DNA of 64,000 nt from Scylla paramamosain (GCF_035594125.1 NC_087168.1:18644150-18708149), one strand, 5' to 3'; counted from the first letter of the stretch, positions 26,619 to 37,383 are shown. Made by a program: numbers and translations. Notes: generated by a model from the sequence alone, not told the origin.

Positions 26619-26683
<65 letters not shown>
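26619..26683. repeat. (AC)32 microsatellite
   Basis: Uninterrupted AC dinucleotides. Confidence 0.97.
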
Positions 26684-26684
<1 letters not shown>

Positions 26685-26989
26685 CAGTACAAAATTCTAA
26701 ATCAAACAAGCAAGATGTAATTTTCCAAAAGGTAATAATTTCCGTCAACAGGTGTACTTTCCAATTAATAGACACGGATTTCTGTTAAAAAGTGTCATAA
26801 TCAATCAACAGATAATTTTCTATCAACAGGTAACACATTTAATCAACACACAACGTTATGAGTCAACCCAATACTTCCGTTCAAGCAAGTACAGTCGAGG
26901 AAGGTAATCAAGTCTCTTCTGTAGATCATTTATTTCACTAGTAACATCAAAACCACACGATTCACCGCTGCTTTTATCTATTTATCTAT

Positions 26990-27185
26990 CTAATTTTCCA
27001 TCTACATATTTCCACATCTTCACATCTGCTTCACAAGTCTATATTATCAATTTTTGCACTCCTTTTTTTTTATAGAACAACTTAAACACTTCTACTTCAC
27101 CTGCTTCATATCTCCATATCATCAATTTTCACATTTCCTTCTTACACTACAACTTAAACACATCTATTCTACACCCTGAACGAAA
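26990..27185. repeat. Two or three diverged units of about 75-110 bp
   Basis: TATCAATTTTTGCACTCC with GAACAACTTAAACACTTCTA recurs as CATCAATTTTCACATTTCC with CTACAACTTAAACACATCTA. Confidence 0.5.
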
Positions 27186-27520
27186 GGCAAAGTAACGTGC
27201 GACATCAGTATCGTAAATCTACATCATCAGATTATATTTCCTCACACCCACGACTCCCAGAAAAGCGCACAGTGGCTTTAGGAACCTGCAGCGCTCACCA
27301 GAAAGAGACAGGGACGGCTCCAGTGCATTTCTCATGGACAGGAGGAACAGGAGGACAGCGCCAGTAGAGCTTGTCGACACCTGAGCTCGCCCTCTTTATT
27401 TCACTGGATGGATGGTGATGGTGGAGATGGAGTGCACGTCATAATGCTTACTGTGCAGCACGAGAAGAGCACGATAAGGTTTTCAGTGAGCTTTCTCTCT
27501 TAGTTGGTCAGTCGGTTAAT

Positions 27521-27525
<5 letters not shown>

Positions 27526-27565
<40 letters not shown>

Positions 27566-27645
27566 GGTATTCATTGTTTTCTCTCTCTTCCTGTTAGTTC
27601 GTCAGTCAATTAGTCAGTTAATATGCCATTCTGCCTCCCCCTTCC

Positions 27646-27720
<75 letters not shown>
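27526..27720. repeat. Two (CT)n microsatellites separated by about 90 bp
   Basis: Pure CT at about 27526-27558 and 27650-27720. Both are preceded by similar text (GTTAGTTCGTCAGTCAATTA against TTAGTTGGTCAGTCGGTTAA), so the CT tract and its flank look duplicated together. Confidence 0.9.
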
Positions 27721-27724
<4 letters not shown>

Positions 27725-27959
27725 GCGTCACGAGTCAGCACGGCCAGCTTTCATAAAACCAAATAGTAAATCTTGACGCATCCACACGACTTCTGAACTC
27801 CCAGAGATATTATTACTGATTTTTCAATTCCTGCTGAGTCGAGTATTCCTTTCCAATAATATTTGCATGGTTATTGCCGCCTAAAATTACACTCGGCATC
27901 ATATTTTTGAGGGAATGTATTCTCCCATAACTAGTTCCGCATTGCTTCTGGATGAAAGT

Positions 27960-28340
27960 TATAGGTTGGTGTCAGAGGGAAGGAGGGAGTGGAGATATGG
28001 AAGGGGGAAGGGAGGTGGGAATGGTAAGAGGATGGTCGTGGGATTAGAATGCAGGGGGGAACAGTGAGAGGGGAGGGAAGGGGAAGGTAGTTGGGTAGAG
28101 AGTGGAGGAATGGAGGGAATGCGGGGAATCGTGGAGGGGAACGGAGGTGGATATGGTAGGAGGAGGGTATGGGATTGGAATGTAAGGGGAACAGTGATGG
28201 GGAAGTAGAAGTGAAGGTGGTGATCGAATGGAAGAACAGATCACGGCAGAGCAGTGGAGGGTAAGCGTCATGCGGTACGGAGGGATTGGAGGGGAACAGT
28301 GAGAGAAAGAGAGGGAGAAGTGAAAAGAAAGGACAGTGGG
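27960..28340. repeat. Purine-rich degenerate tandem, 3 units of about 115-127 bp
   Basis: GGGATTAGAATGCAGGGGGG (28040), GGGATTGGAATGTAAGGGG (28167) and GGGATTGGAGGGGAACAGTG (28281) mark the units, each followed by GGAACAGTGAGAG. Strong purine bias on the plus strand creates long pyrimidine-coded frames on the minus strand. Confidence 0.7.
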
Positions 28341-28344
28341 CAAA

Positions 28345-28432
28345 TTTTTGGTTATATAAGAGGAGGCAATGACCAAGGGTAACAAAAAGAACGAAACAAA
28401 AAGGCCCACTGAGGTGCCAGATCCAAAAATGT
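28345..28432 (-). mobile_element. Non-LTR family C 3' tail (minus strand)
   Basis: On the plus strand TTATATAAGAGGAGGCAATG, then ACCAAGGGTAACAAAAAG, then AGGCCCACTGAGGTGCCAG is the reverse complement of the family-C 3' UTR order seen at 11560 and 56640: GGCAT, a T-rich block, TTGGCCAGT, CTTACATAAA. Confidence 0.5.
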
Positions 28433-28899
28433 GAAAGTGGAAGGGAACAGAGAGCGGGAGAGAAGAATATGGTATCAGGGAAGAACCAGGAACAGTGGAA
28501 CAGAATAGAGGTAGGAAAGACTGGAGGGTACAGTGGAGGAGAGAGTGTGGAGGCTGTGAAATTCATGCAGAGGGGAGGGTAAGGGAGAGCTGAAAAGGAG
28601 GGAGAGGGAGAGAGAGAGACGCAAAACTACGTGCTCCTGGCCACAAAACACCCGCATTCAAACTCTCGTAATGTCAAGAAACAGCAATTGTATCCACGTT
28701 AAGAAATACTTAATGCCTTCCTTACTCAGCTCAGGTTGCGACGCTAACTCCTGATAAACGTATGACTCCTGTGGGCGCCCGGTGTGTTGTGGTCATGTGG
28801 CGGACCCTCCCATTGACACGGCCAGAGTATTACTACGTTACGAAGGGATGGAAATGTGAGGGACAGAGTGAAATGTAAGGGGTATAATTAAAGTGTCTC

Positions 28900-29350
28900 T
28901 TGTTTTTTTTGTTTTTTTTTGACAGGGTTTTTCACTTCAGCTATTTCGATTTTAGGATTGAAATGGTTCTATCTTTTTTTTCTTTCTTTCTTTGTGTCTT
29001 TCTCTCTATCTTTTTTTCTTTCCATTTATCTGTCTTTCCCTCTGTCTTTCTTTCTTCCTTCCTTTACTGTTTCCTTTGTTCTTTCATTGTTTTTTTCGTT
29101 GCTTGATTACTTGCTTTTTTCTTTCCTTTCTTCATTTTTTGCTTGCTTGCTAACTTGTTTTCTTTTTTCTTGCTTGCTTGCTTCTTTCTTTCTTTCTTTC
29201 TTTTCTTTTTTCTTTTTTCCTTCCTTACTTCATTTCTTTCTTTCTTTCATAATTTTTTCTTTCTATCTTTCTTTTTCTTTCTTGTTTCCTTCCTTTCTTT
29301 CCTGCTATCTTTCTTTCTTCTTTCTTTCCTTCCTTCGCTGCGTTGTTTTT
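28900..29350. repeat. Pyrimidine-rich (TTTC)n/(TTCC)n tract
   Basis: About 450 bp of the plus strand is T-rich with TTTC, TTCC and TTGC tetranucleotide variants. The Phe/Leu/Ser-rich frames that span it resemble membrane proteins but are compositional. Confidence 0.88.
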
Positions 29351-29479
29351 TTTTTACTTCCTTTTCGAAGTACTTTCACGTCTTATTTCGAGGTCAATGG
29401 AGTGACATTTCTCGTTTCCTTGAGCTCTTACCTGTATTACGTCTTTTACAACCTAAGAGTCCAGCAGAGGATACGAAAA

Positions 29480-29897
29480 AAGAATAAATAAATAAAATAA
29501 ATAAATAAATAAATAAATAAAAAAACTCACTCATAATGCCACTTTCCTATAAAAAACAAACAATGAAAAATAAAAATAATACAAGAAAAGATACAAAAAT
29601 TCAGTTTCCTACTGATATCACAAGGGGTTTCGTATTTAATTACCAAAGACGCGCACACTCTTCTGAAAACCGCTAATGTTTTTAAGTGTGACCTCTTGTT
29701 GATAAAAAAAAAAAGGAAAAAAAATATAAAAGAATAACTCGTAAGAAGAAAGAAAGAAAGAAAAAAAAAGAGAATAATGAAAGAGAGAGAGAGTAAAATT
29801 TGAGCTTCCGCGTATCGCAAGTGTGGCAGGAAATTAAATAGCATTTCCTAGAAGACATGTTCTTTCAAAAATATATAACTTTTATCACTTATCTATT

Positions 29898-29900
<3 letters not shown>
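29480..29900. other. A-rich sequence, no gene recognised
   Basis: An (AAAT)n run lies at 29485-29525, followed by A-rich sequence with poly-A runs near 29705 and 29760. Confidence 0.5.

Positions 29901-29948
<48 letters not shown>
29901..29948. repeat. (CT)24 microsatellite
   Basis: Uninterrupted CT dinucleotides. Confidence 0.95.
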
Positions 29949-29951
<3 letters not shown>

Positions 29952-30123
29952 GATTCCTCTTCCGCTCGCTCGCATATTCCACAAAGAACGTTGGCAGGGG
30001 AGACTCAAGCTAATGGGGATGCCTGCCTTTTTTTGACATTAGCATTTTTGTTGAGAATGTAGTGTGTAAGAGAGGCAGGGAGGAGTGGGGAGGGACCGGA
30101 AAGGGGCAAGCTGGTAGTGAAGT

Positions 30124-30336
<213 letters not shown>

Positions 30337-30670
30337 AGGACAAGTCACATCTACATCAATAAAATCTACAGGAATTACTATACCTTATTATACAATTATT
30401 CTAAATCCTCTCTGTACCAGTCTTCCGAAATACTGCAGTCTACCATAATTCCTTTCGTTTTCTCTGACTCAGGGCTCACATGAAGGAAGAAAACGGACAC
30501 GAAAATCACAGGGTAACTTGCACAAACACATTCATTTTCCCCCCTCCCCTCTCCTGCCCTACCACAGCCTAGATAATAGAGACAAGCAAGATGGAGACGT
30601 CAATGGAAAGATGGGGAAATTGACATAGATATAAGTTAATATGGAGATTGCGGGACGAATGAGTAGATAG

Positions 30671-30675
<5 letters not shown>

Positions 30676-30726
<51 letters not shown>
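30676..30726. repeat. (AC)25 microsatellite
   Basis: Uninterrupted AC dinucleotides. Confidence 0.96.
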
Positions 30727-30728
<2 letters not shown>

Positions 30729-30884
30729 ATTAAACACCTAACTAAATCGTAAATAGACCATTCTCTCCATCCCAAGGTATACGAGGCAACCACTTACTAG
30801 CTCCACCCTCTTAACCATCCACTCTAACCATCCATCTCATTCAAACCTTCCATCCGCCTTCCAAACTGATGAAAAACAGGTGCC

Positions 30885-31015
30885 TTAATTGGGTCTTTCC
30901 TCCCCCATTTTGATTAACTCCCAGCAATTAAGGAGCGCCGCAGTCTCCACAACATCGCTTTCTGGTTCGCCTTTTCAATCCTGTCAGCGCGAATGTAAAC
31001 AAAAAGACGAGGCTG
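30885..31015. promoter_or_regulatory. Inverted CCTTAATTG / CAATTAAGG pair in a low-repeat block
   Basis: CCTTAATTG near 30885 and its exact reverse complement CAATTAAGG near 30925 sit about 40 bp apart, followed by CpG-containing unique sequence. CAATTAAG is a homeodomain-type core. Regulatory function is inference. Confidence 0.22.
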
Positions 31016-31102
31016 GAAATACTGCTCGGCTGTATTAGTTTTTAACGGTTTTTCTGTTTCTTTTTTTTTTTTTTTCATGAAGGAAGAGGGAGGAGGAGAA
31101 AA

Positions 31103-31104
<2 letters not shown>

Positions 31105-31150
<46 letters not shown>

Positions 31151-31180
31151 AATGATGATGACGATGATGGTGATGATTCG
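31105..31180. repeat. (GAT)n microsatellite
   Basis: About 15 GAT units followed by diverged copies. Confidence 0.93.
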
Positions 31181-31195
31181 TATGATACAGAATTC

Positions 31196-31275
31196 AAGGG
31201 GTTCTCAACATTTTGCCAGCTGGGCCCCTCCAAAACTGGTTCAGTGCAGTTGGGGGTCCCCTCCTCCCTGCGCCA
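31196..31275. mobile_element. Possible hAT-type terminus or MITE end
   Basis: AAGGGGTTCTCAACATTTT followed by GGGCCCCTCC and GGGGGTCCCC resembles the end sequence of many hAT elements, which start CAGGGGTTCTCAA. I did not find a matching second terminus or an 8-bp target duplication, so the element is partial or misread. Confidence 0.3.
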
Positions 31276-31545
31276 CCCACTCAACCCCCTCCCCCAACTA
31301 TGCCACCACAGATAGATAGACAGAATCAGATAGATAGATAAATAGGTAGGTAGATAACCCTTGACTAGGAATAACAGCTGCATCTCCTTTGTAACAATAG
31401 CTAGTGAGACTGTGATTTTCTGTGATTTTTTTTCCCTCTCTCGTCCTTTGAGTGTCCGCATCTCTCCCCTCCCGCCCTGAGAGCCACTGAAGCTTAATGT
31501 TCCACTAAGACTGTGTAGATCTGTAGGATGGCACTGATTTGCATG

Positions 31546-31615
31546 ATATAAGAAAAACAAGGGAAGCTGTAAGAAGCCACCAGGCCTACACGTGTATGAG
31601 TGAACCCTCTACCAT
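31546..31615 (-). mobile_element. CR1-like retrotransposon 3' tail, family B (minus strand)
   Basis: ATATAAGAAAAACAAGGGAA, then GCTGTAAGAAGCCACCAGGC, then CTACACGTG is the reverse complement of the family-B tail. Confidence 0.68.
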
Positions 31616-31619
31616 GGTT

Positions 31620-32540
31620 GTGTGTAGAACTGACGGCTGGAAATGTGAATAAACTAATGTTCTATTCTGATTCTATGTTGACCCTGTGCAATAAAACAGA
31701 TTTTTGGATACCAGTATATCTTTACTGTGGCCTTAAATAAAAAAAATATATGATAAACCAAATTTAGATACACAGGCTGAACACTGAGTTAATACAACAC
31801 TGTAGAATAGAGCAGAAATTAATAATGAGAAACCCTAATAACAACTGTATCAGGGGCATCATTCTCAATTACACGATGATTAATTCTGCAGCTTGACAAG
31901 ACGGGATGAAAACGCATTCTGCTGTTGACAGTTTGAGATCACGCATCATCCCTTGTAATCTGAGGTGATGAAAGCCGCCTCACCTCATCACACTAATACA
32001 CTGACAGGTAACATGTCGCCATTCTTTGAGGAAGGGAGGTGAGATTTTTAGAGATTAATTAATTTCCTCATTACCTTTGGCTTTCCTTCCCCGTTCGTAG
32101 GATTTTTGTCTTTTACGAATAATAACCGGGATTTGCCATACTAATTAACACGATATTCTTGCACGCGCGTGGAGCTCAAGGTCTGATTCCAGTCTCTTCG
32201 ATATTAGCGGTAATGTATTTGATTTTTTTTTTTCTTTTTACTGAACAAGGTCGTAATTTTAGCTATAAGGTATATCCAGGCATTGCCATACTCATTTTCC
32301 TGCAGCTGTATTATGCACGGCTGTGTTTCCGCTAAGGTATCATGGGTAATATGTATTTTTTTGTATGAACAGTGCTGTTAATTTTAGGTATAATGAATAT
32401 CCTGCTGCTGTGAAACTCATTTTTTTTTCTGCAACGGTATTATGTATGGCAATATTTCTGCTTCATCATTGCTAAAAAATATGTATAGTAAGTTATGTAG
32501 TTATTTTATTATTATTATTATCATTTATTATTTTTTTCGG
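31620..32540. other. No gene recognised; weak family-like duplication
   Basis: A/T-rich sequence. From about 32240 to 32480 a phrase of the type TTTAGCTATAAGGTATATCC, then CATACTCATTTTCCTGC recurs two to three times (32255, 32385 and weakly 32110), suggesting another degenerate tandem of about 130 bp. Confidence 0.4.
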
Positions 32541-32544
32541 TAGG

Positions 32545-32760
32545 TCCTCTTTCCCCATTTTCTTTGTCACTGGCCAGATCCCCTTATATGTAAAAAGTTC
32601 TATAGATTATTAGTTTATTGTGTGGTATTTTATCTCATATTTCTGCTATTTACCATTCCAAAAAAGTTAGATATCTTTAACTTACGGACTGGAATGAGTC
32701 TCTCTCCAATATTTAACCACTGGCCAGAGCTCCCTTTATATAAAAAATCCCTGAAGCTAT
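32545..32760 (+). mobile_element. Non-LTR family C 3' tail remains, duplicated
   Basis: TTTGTCACTGGCCAGATCCC, then CTTATATGTAAAAAG (about 32565-32600) and TTAACCACTGGCCAGAGCTC, then CTTTATATAAAAAAT (about 32710-32750) both resemble the TTGGCCAGT and CTTACATAAA end of family C. The two are about 143 bp apart, so the tail was tandemly duplicated or two copies inserted. Confidence 0.4.
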
Positions 32761-32900
32761 AAGTTTATTCTGTGGTAATTAATCAGCACTGTCCAGGAAG
32801 CGTGTCTGTGTATGTCTTAATATTCAGTTTCTAGTTCCGTCTAATACAACAAAAAAAGTCTCATTTCAATTAACATGTCATTACGGTTCACGAACAGCAT

Positions 32901-33257
32901 TTACAAAGCCTTAATTCCCTGGCGTGAGATCGTAATTAGAGGTTTTCTTTCCAGGTGGTTCACTATCATGTCTTTAATTAAGGTTTCAGCACTTTTCCTT
33001 CCGACTACTGAATTAAACATCAGTCTGTAATTATTGGCCTTTTCTTCGCCTCGTTCCCACCTTTCTTCTTCAACGGCGCTTTGATAACACTGGCAGGCTT
33101 CCAAGTGTGAGGAACGATGGCGGGAAAAAAGGAAGCTTCGATGCAAACATTTCCCGAAGGTGTGATGGAAGTTAATGATCTTGTTTTTTTGCTTCTCCCT
33201 TTCTTCACCTCCTCTGATAACTTTCTCGACGTACTTTACTCGGGTTTTGACGCGCAT
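32901..33257 (-). pseudogene. Decayed non-LTR reverse transcriptase fragment
   Basis: Three minus-strand frames together recover the N-terminal RT blocks: a KNKIINFHHTFGKCL segment (family pattern KNE..PLT.IFNKSL), then PHTWKPASVIKAPLKKKGG (pattern P..WK.A.VTPIFKKG), then NNYRLMFNSVVGRKSAETLI (pattern NYRPISLTSVVGKLLETLI), then IVNHLE. The order matches residues 77-146 of the RT at 39607. Frameshifts and the lost PIS motif show it is dead. No catalytic YLDF or FADD block is left. Confidence 0.7.
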
Positions 33258-33339
33258 CGGTTTCCATCAGTCATCCTGGCGAGGGTCTGTCTATGGTGCT
33301 TCTTCCTTTGTGCTCCTAATCCTTTGAATCATGTGTTCT

Positions 33340-33860
33340 AGGGATATGTTTTCGCCTCTTCTTTCTCTTTCCTTCGTCCAAAATCTGGCAAACACAGAGC
33401 AAAACAATCCTCGGACGTTCCTTTCTAGTGTTGAAGATTTACTGCACTTAATCATTGGTAATCGATCGTTATTTTTTTCTCCTTTTCCTTCTCTTTTCTT
33501 TGTCCAAAATCTGGCAAACACTGAGCAACACAGTTCTCGGACTTGTCTTCTTAATGTTGAGGAACTACTGCACTTAACCACTGCTAATCAATCGTTTTTC
33601 TCTCTTTTTCTTCCTTCTTTTTTTCTTTGTTCAGAACCTCCAGGCAGCCACAGAGAGCAACAGAATCGTAGGAGTTCCCTTTCTATTGTTAAACTACTAC
33701 ACTTAATCAAAACTAATCGACTGCTAATCAAAAACGTGTCATCCAGAGATCATTACCCAGCGCTACACAACCCTCAGACTTCCCATCCTAGCGTTGAAGA
33801 ATCAGTGGAATTTATCACTCCTAATCGACTGCTGCTCAAAACCACGTCAGCCAGGGAACA
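33340..33860 (+). repeat. 126-127-bp tandem repeat, about 4 units, with a continuous open frame
   Basis: GTCCAAAATCTGGCAAACAC is at 33376 and 33502. The equivalent GTTCAGAACCTCCAGGCAGC is near 33629, and a fourth weak unit is near 33765. The first spacing is exactly 126 bp, so the frame 33331-33900 (189 codons) repeats a 42-residue block with FVQNLANTEQ and LLHL. It stays open across all units despite divergence. I recognise no domain. Chance openness in a tandem array is the default explanation, and a lineage-specific protein is a remote alternative. Confidence 0.8.
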
Positions 33861-34229
33861 TTACCTTACCCCCAAGATTGACAGGAACACAAATGCCTGA
33901 CAGGTGGCCTCGGATGCTACACGACAAGGAACAATCACAGTATTTTCTTCCCTTCCCCAACAGACACGAAGCTTTACAAGAAACAAAACAACTGTCACAT
34001 AAACAAGAGAATTTGACAGACTGATGGACTTACTCCCGTCACCACTGCTAAACCAAATGCTGCTAAAATTAAGGGCATTGCTAAGGTGCCGCTTTTTTAC
34101 GAGCACTGGTAATAAATCGAGTTAGGTTATAGTGTGGGAAGTCTTATTATCGTGGTCTGACTGGTCTCCTTGAAGCCTGGGAACCATTTTAACGTGGGAA
34201 TGATGCATTGTTGTCACCAGGTGGATACA

Positions 34230-34500
34230 AGATAAGCAGTTGACAGGCAGACAGGTAGACAGGTAACCAAGTAGATTTGTAGCCAGGTAAGTACTAAATT
34301 GGTAAGTAGGTAGGCAGATAGGTAAATAGGCAAGGAAGTAGACAAATAGGTAAGCAGATAAACACTAGGCAGGCAGATAAGGAGGCAGGTAGGAGGGTAG
34401 GATGAGAAGCAAATAAGTAGGTAGACAGGCAAGCAAGCAAGCAGATAAGCAGGCAAGCAGGGAAGCAGGCAGGTAGGCAGGTAAGCAGGCAGGTGGGAAC
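34230..34500. repeat. (GTAG)n/(GCAG)n degenerate tetranucleotide repeat
   Basis: About 270 bp of GTAG, GCAG, ATAG and GTAA units. The Leu/Pro/Cys-rich minus frames are artefacts. Confidence 0.9.
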
Positions 34501-34509
34501 GAAACCACC

Positions 34510-35590
34510 ACTTTGTTTCACCTCGCTGTAAATTTCGAATGGATTTCCGAAAAGACTCTTTAAGTTTTAGCCTGAGTATCTGGCTTATTTATTGGTTGAG
34601 GTCAGTATGTTTTTTTCTGCAATTTCTCAAACTGGGCAGAGAAAAGGAAGCTGCATTTAATTGGCCTTTCCATAATCTTCTTTAAGCCGTTAGCGATGCG
34701 TATTTTTCAGACCAATAAAAAAAAAATAATAAAATGCACGATACAACAAGGTTATCTGAAGGGAGAGCGGGAGAGGACATTCATTACTGACGACAGGTGC
34801 GAAATTCAGGTAACAAAGGAGAGGCTGAAAGAACTAGTGCATATTTCTGCTAACACTCATCGCATTACGGACTCTTACGGAACATCAGGTCTTTCCCTCC
34901 TCTTTCAAGTATGTGCAAGCTTCTGTCTCGCGAACATGAGAGAAAAGAAAACCACATCGCTCTCGTGTTTTAAAAGGCCACACACATTACACTGCATCAA
35001 ATATGAACGGAGCTGTAACATCAGTCGCTCGCACACACAAGGTCGGTGTTCCCTCAGCGCCGTGTGTTTGTCAGACCGCAGCGGGGCTCTCTAAGTAACT
35101 CACTGACGCTGTCCTTTACACTGAGTATTTCCCATTGGGTTCATAATTCCCGAGTCTGCCTCGCTACACGCACCCCACAGTGTTTAATTACCAGCAGGGA
35201 AGGCGAGAACGTGAGGGCCGAAGGGCGTCGCTTCATGCCAAAGAGCTCCCGTCACCACCCCTTCCTTTCCCCCGCCAAGCTGCCACCGACAAGCCCAGTT
35301 GCTTCTCGCTTGCAGTTTATGAGTCTCCCCCACTGTCTCCCCTTCCCTGCATCTGAATCTGAGCCGCCCCTTACACCTGGCCATTGATTGAAGCACGCGT
35401 TAACTTTTCCTTCTTTTTCCAGTTTTCGTCGTAACACTTAGTCCTGGGTCCTTTGTTTTCCTGTCTGACTGATTGAGTCGTCTAGTGTGTTTTTTTTTTT
35501 CTTTTCTTGCTGAAGCCATGCACTTTGCTACACGCACACGCACTCACTCGCTCCCACACACACTCTCTTGTCACTGTTACCATTCACGTT
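34510..35590. other. No gene recognised; GC-rich part at 35140-35390
   Basis: The 35140-35390 part is CpG-containing and open in several frames on both strands (for example 113 codons plus and 70 codons minus). I find no domain and no convincing splice pair. Confidence 0.3.
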
Positions 35591-35599
35591 CTCTTTCTC

Positions 35600-36060
35600 A
35601 ACCTTTTTTGTACTCAGATTGTGATGGACACCCGTGAGAATTCTGCCATTGTGACTTTGGGCATGTTTCCTATTTCGACAAAAGAGTAACGACTGAGGTA
35701 CTAGATGAACTGAACTGCCCTGACCTACTACTTACTGAGTCTCCATTTATGCTTTCTTTCTCATAGATTTCGTATCCAGTTTGTGATGGGCAGCAGTGAG
35801 AATCTTCCCAGTGTAATTCTCGGCTCTCCTTCCTATTTTGTCAGGTACAGAGGATGAACTGAACCACTCTGGCCTACTTAGTCTCCATTTAGATATTTTT
35901 CCCACTTTTTGCTCTCAAGTTGTGATGGACAGCAGTGAGAATCTTCCCACTGTAATTCTCGGCTCTGTTTCCTATTTCGACCAGAGTAAGGATTGGTGTA
36001 GAGAGGATGAACTGCCCTGCCCTGCCCTGCCCTACTTAGCGAGTCTCCCAGAGTTATGTT
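35600..36060. repeat. Degenerate tandem array, 3 units of 139-162 bp
   Basis: GTGATGGACAGCAGTGAGAA anchors are at 35621, 35783 and 35922, each followed by ATTCTCGGCTCTGTTTCCTA and later GAGGATGAACTG with GAGTCTCCATTT. Units 2 and 3 are closest. A CCTGC pentamer run sits near 36013-36035. Confidence 0.85.
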
Positions 36061-36589
36061 GGCAGTAAGCGGGGGCAATCTGCAATGCTCTGAAGAATGG
36101 CTGGCTCATTACATTCTGTCGCTCCTCCCTGCTTGACTATCAAGTTCATAAGCTCGTCATATCCCACAGCAAGCTAATCTTTCACCCTTTCGCCCTTCAT
36201 TTTGCCAGCAGTGTTGCATTAATCTTTGTCATTCAGAAAGAGTGTGTGGTGTTTAATGTATAAGGTAAACTCTGTATATCTTGACCTGTTTCTGTTTTTC
36301 TCATTTCCTAAGGCTTGAATTGTTTGGAAAGAGGAGAATTATGCCACCCCTGGAATTAAACAGGCGAGGTATTTGAATTTTTAACTTTTCAGAAGCGCCA
36401 AGTAAAACGTTTTCTTTTTTACTTCAATTTTTTTTCGTGCTCTGACCAACTTTCTCAACACCTGCATTAATAGCGGTGAGTTGAGCGCTTATTTCCTTCC
36501 ATTTATCGTACCTTGACTAATCTCCTCAACACGCAGTACTCGAAAACAACCCAGTGCTTGCCGTTCCCTTGGGGCGATGATGCAGAACG

Positions 36590-36720
36590 CCCTCAGCAGC
36601 CTGCATTAATAGTGTTACCCCTTTATTAATGACAAATGGTAATTACTGTTTAACCAACCATTAGATACCTCTGCTCTTGATAAGTCTCTGCATAAACCAT
36701 CGCTATCGGCCGTGCCTGGG
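36590..36720. promoter_or_regulatory. Candidate conserved non-coding element in the putative intron
   Basis: A mixed-composition block with TTATTAATGACAAATGGTAA, then TTACTG and GGCCATGGGAATTCCACGCC. It lies within 500 bp downstream of the candidate first coding exon (37107-37197 minus). TTAATGA and TAATTA-like cores could bind homeodomain factors. Inference only. Confidence 0.2.
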
Positions 36721-36739
36721 TTGGCCATGGGAATTCCAC

Positions 36740-36980
36740 GCCTGCCTGTGTGTTCTAGAGGTGCTTAGGTGCTGTCTTATTTCATTGTCTATCTGTTCTC
36801 ATGTGTTTTAGAGCTATTTAGGTACCGTCTGATTTTACTGCTACCTGTCTATCTTCTTGTGTGTGTTCTGGAGGTATTCAGGTGCTGCCTCTAGTACACT
36901 GCTACTTATCTGTCCTCATGTATGTGTTCTAAAGCTACTTAGATCCTGCCTTTAGTAAACTGCTATCTATCTTTTACATG
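36740..36980. repeat. About 60-bp tandem repeat, 4 units
   Basis: GTGTTCTAGAGGTGCTTAGG, then TGCTGTCTTATTTCATTG, then TCTATCTGTTCTCATG recurs four times with moderate divergence. Confidence 0.82.
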
Positions 36981-37106
36981 TAAGAAGAAGAAAACTCAAT
37001 CGACTTCACCCACAGTAAATAACACTCAATACCAAGTTACAAGATCTCTGAAAAAAAAAAGACATTCAACTAGAACACCAACAGAAAATATAGAAGAGGT
37101 ACTCAC

Positions 37107-37197
37107 AATTATACAGGTTCTCCTCCAGGGGGATGAGCAGCGGGATCACCACGTTCATAGCCATCCTGACGAAGCACTGCACCTCACACTTCACCAT
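37107..37197 (-). CDS. Candidate first coding exon of an unidentified gene (minus strand)
   Basis: A minus-strand ATG at 37197 opens 30 codons plus one base, beginning MVKCEVQCFV, with a hydrophobic middle (VVIPLLIPL) and an acidic end (EENLYN). The exon runs straight into GTGAGT at 37106-37101, a consensus splice donor, giving a phase-1 intron. Third positions are mostly G or C (GTG, CTG, CTC, ATC, GAG, AAC, TTC), unlike the A/T-rich surroundings. An in-frame TGA about 48 nt upstream supports this ATG as the start. The hydrophobic run could be part of a signal or membrane segment. I do not recognise the protein and could not locate the next exon, which should lie at lower coordinates. Confidence 0.5.
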
Positions 37198-37383
37198 ACA
37201 ACCACCACACTTAGTCCTCTCTAAACCCCTCGAGACACCACTTCATATACTTCCGTCTCCTGCCCGTGCCTCGAGTCCCACTGTACCTTGAGTCTCAGCA
37301 GCACAAGAATCAGCAGTTTCAGTGTTCTTCAGGAGGCGGGTAACAGTGCTAGTGACTCCATGCAGGGCCCTGCCTCTTCTCAC
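37198..37383 (-). other. Possible 5' UTR of the candidate exon
   Basis: Upstream of the ATG on the minus strand the sequence is G/C-balanced and repeat-free for about 185 bp. It starts after TTTCTTCGACTCCACAG, which looks like a splice acceptor with a CTAAT branch-like sequence about 30 nt before it. The same CAG followed by GTGAGA could instead be a donor of an upstream exon. The two readings exclude each other. Confidence 0.3.

Noticed and set aside
27931..28566. A 211-codon minus-strand Pro/Ser/Leu-rich frame
   Set aside because: It lies antisense to a purine-rich degenerate tandem array, with a second overlapping open frame.
28919..29491. A 190-codon Phe/Leu/Ser-rich frame resembling a multi-pass membrane protein
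   Set aside because: The DNA is a TTTC/TTCC pyrimidine tract open in more than one frame, so the hydrophobicity is compositional.
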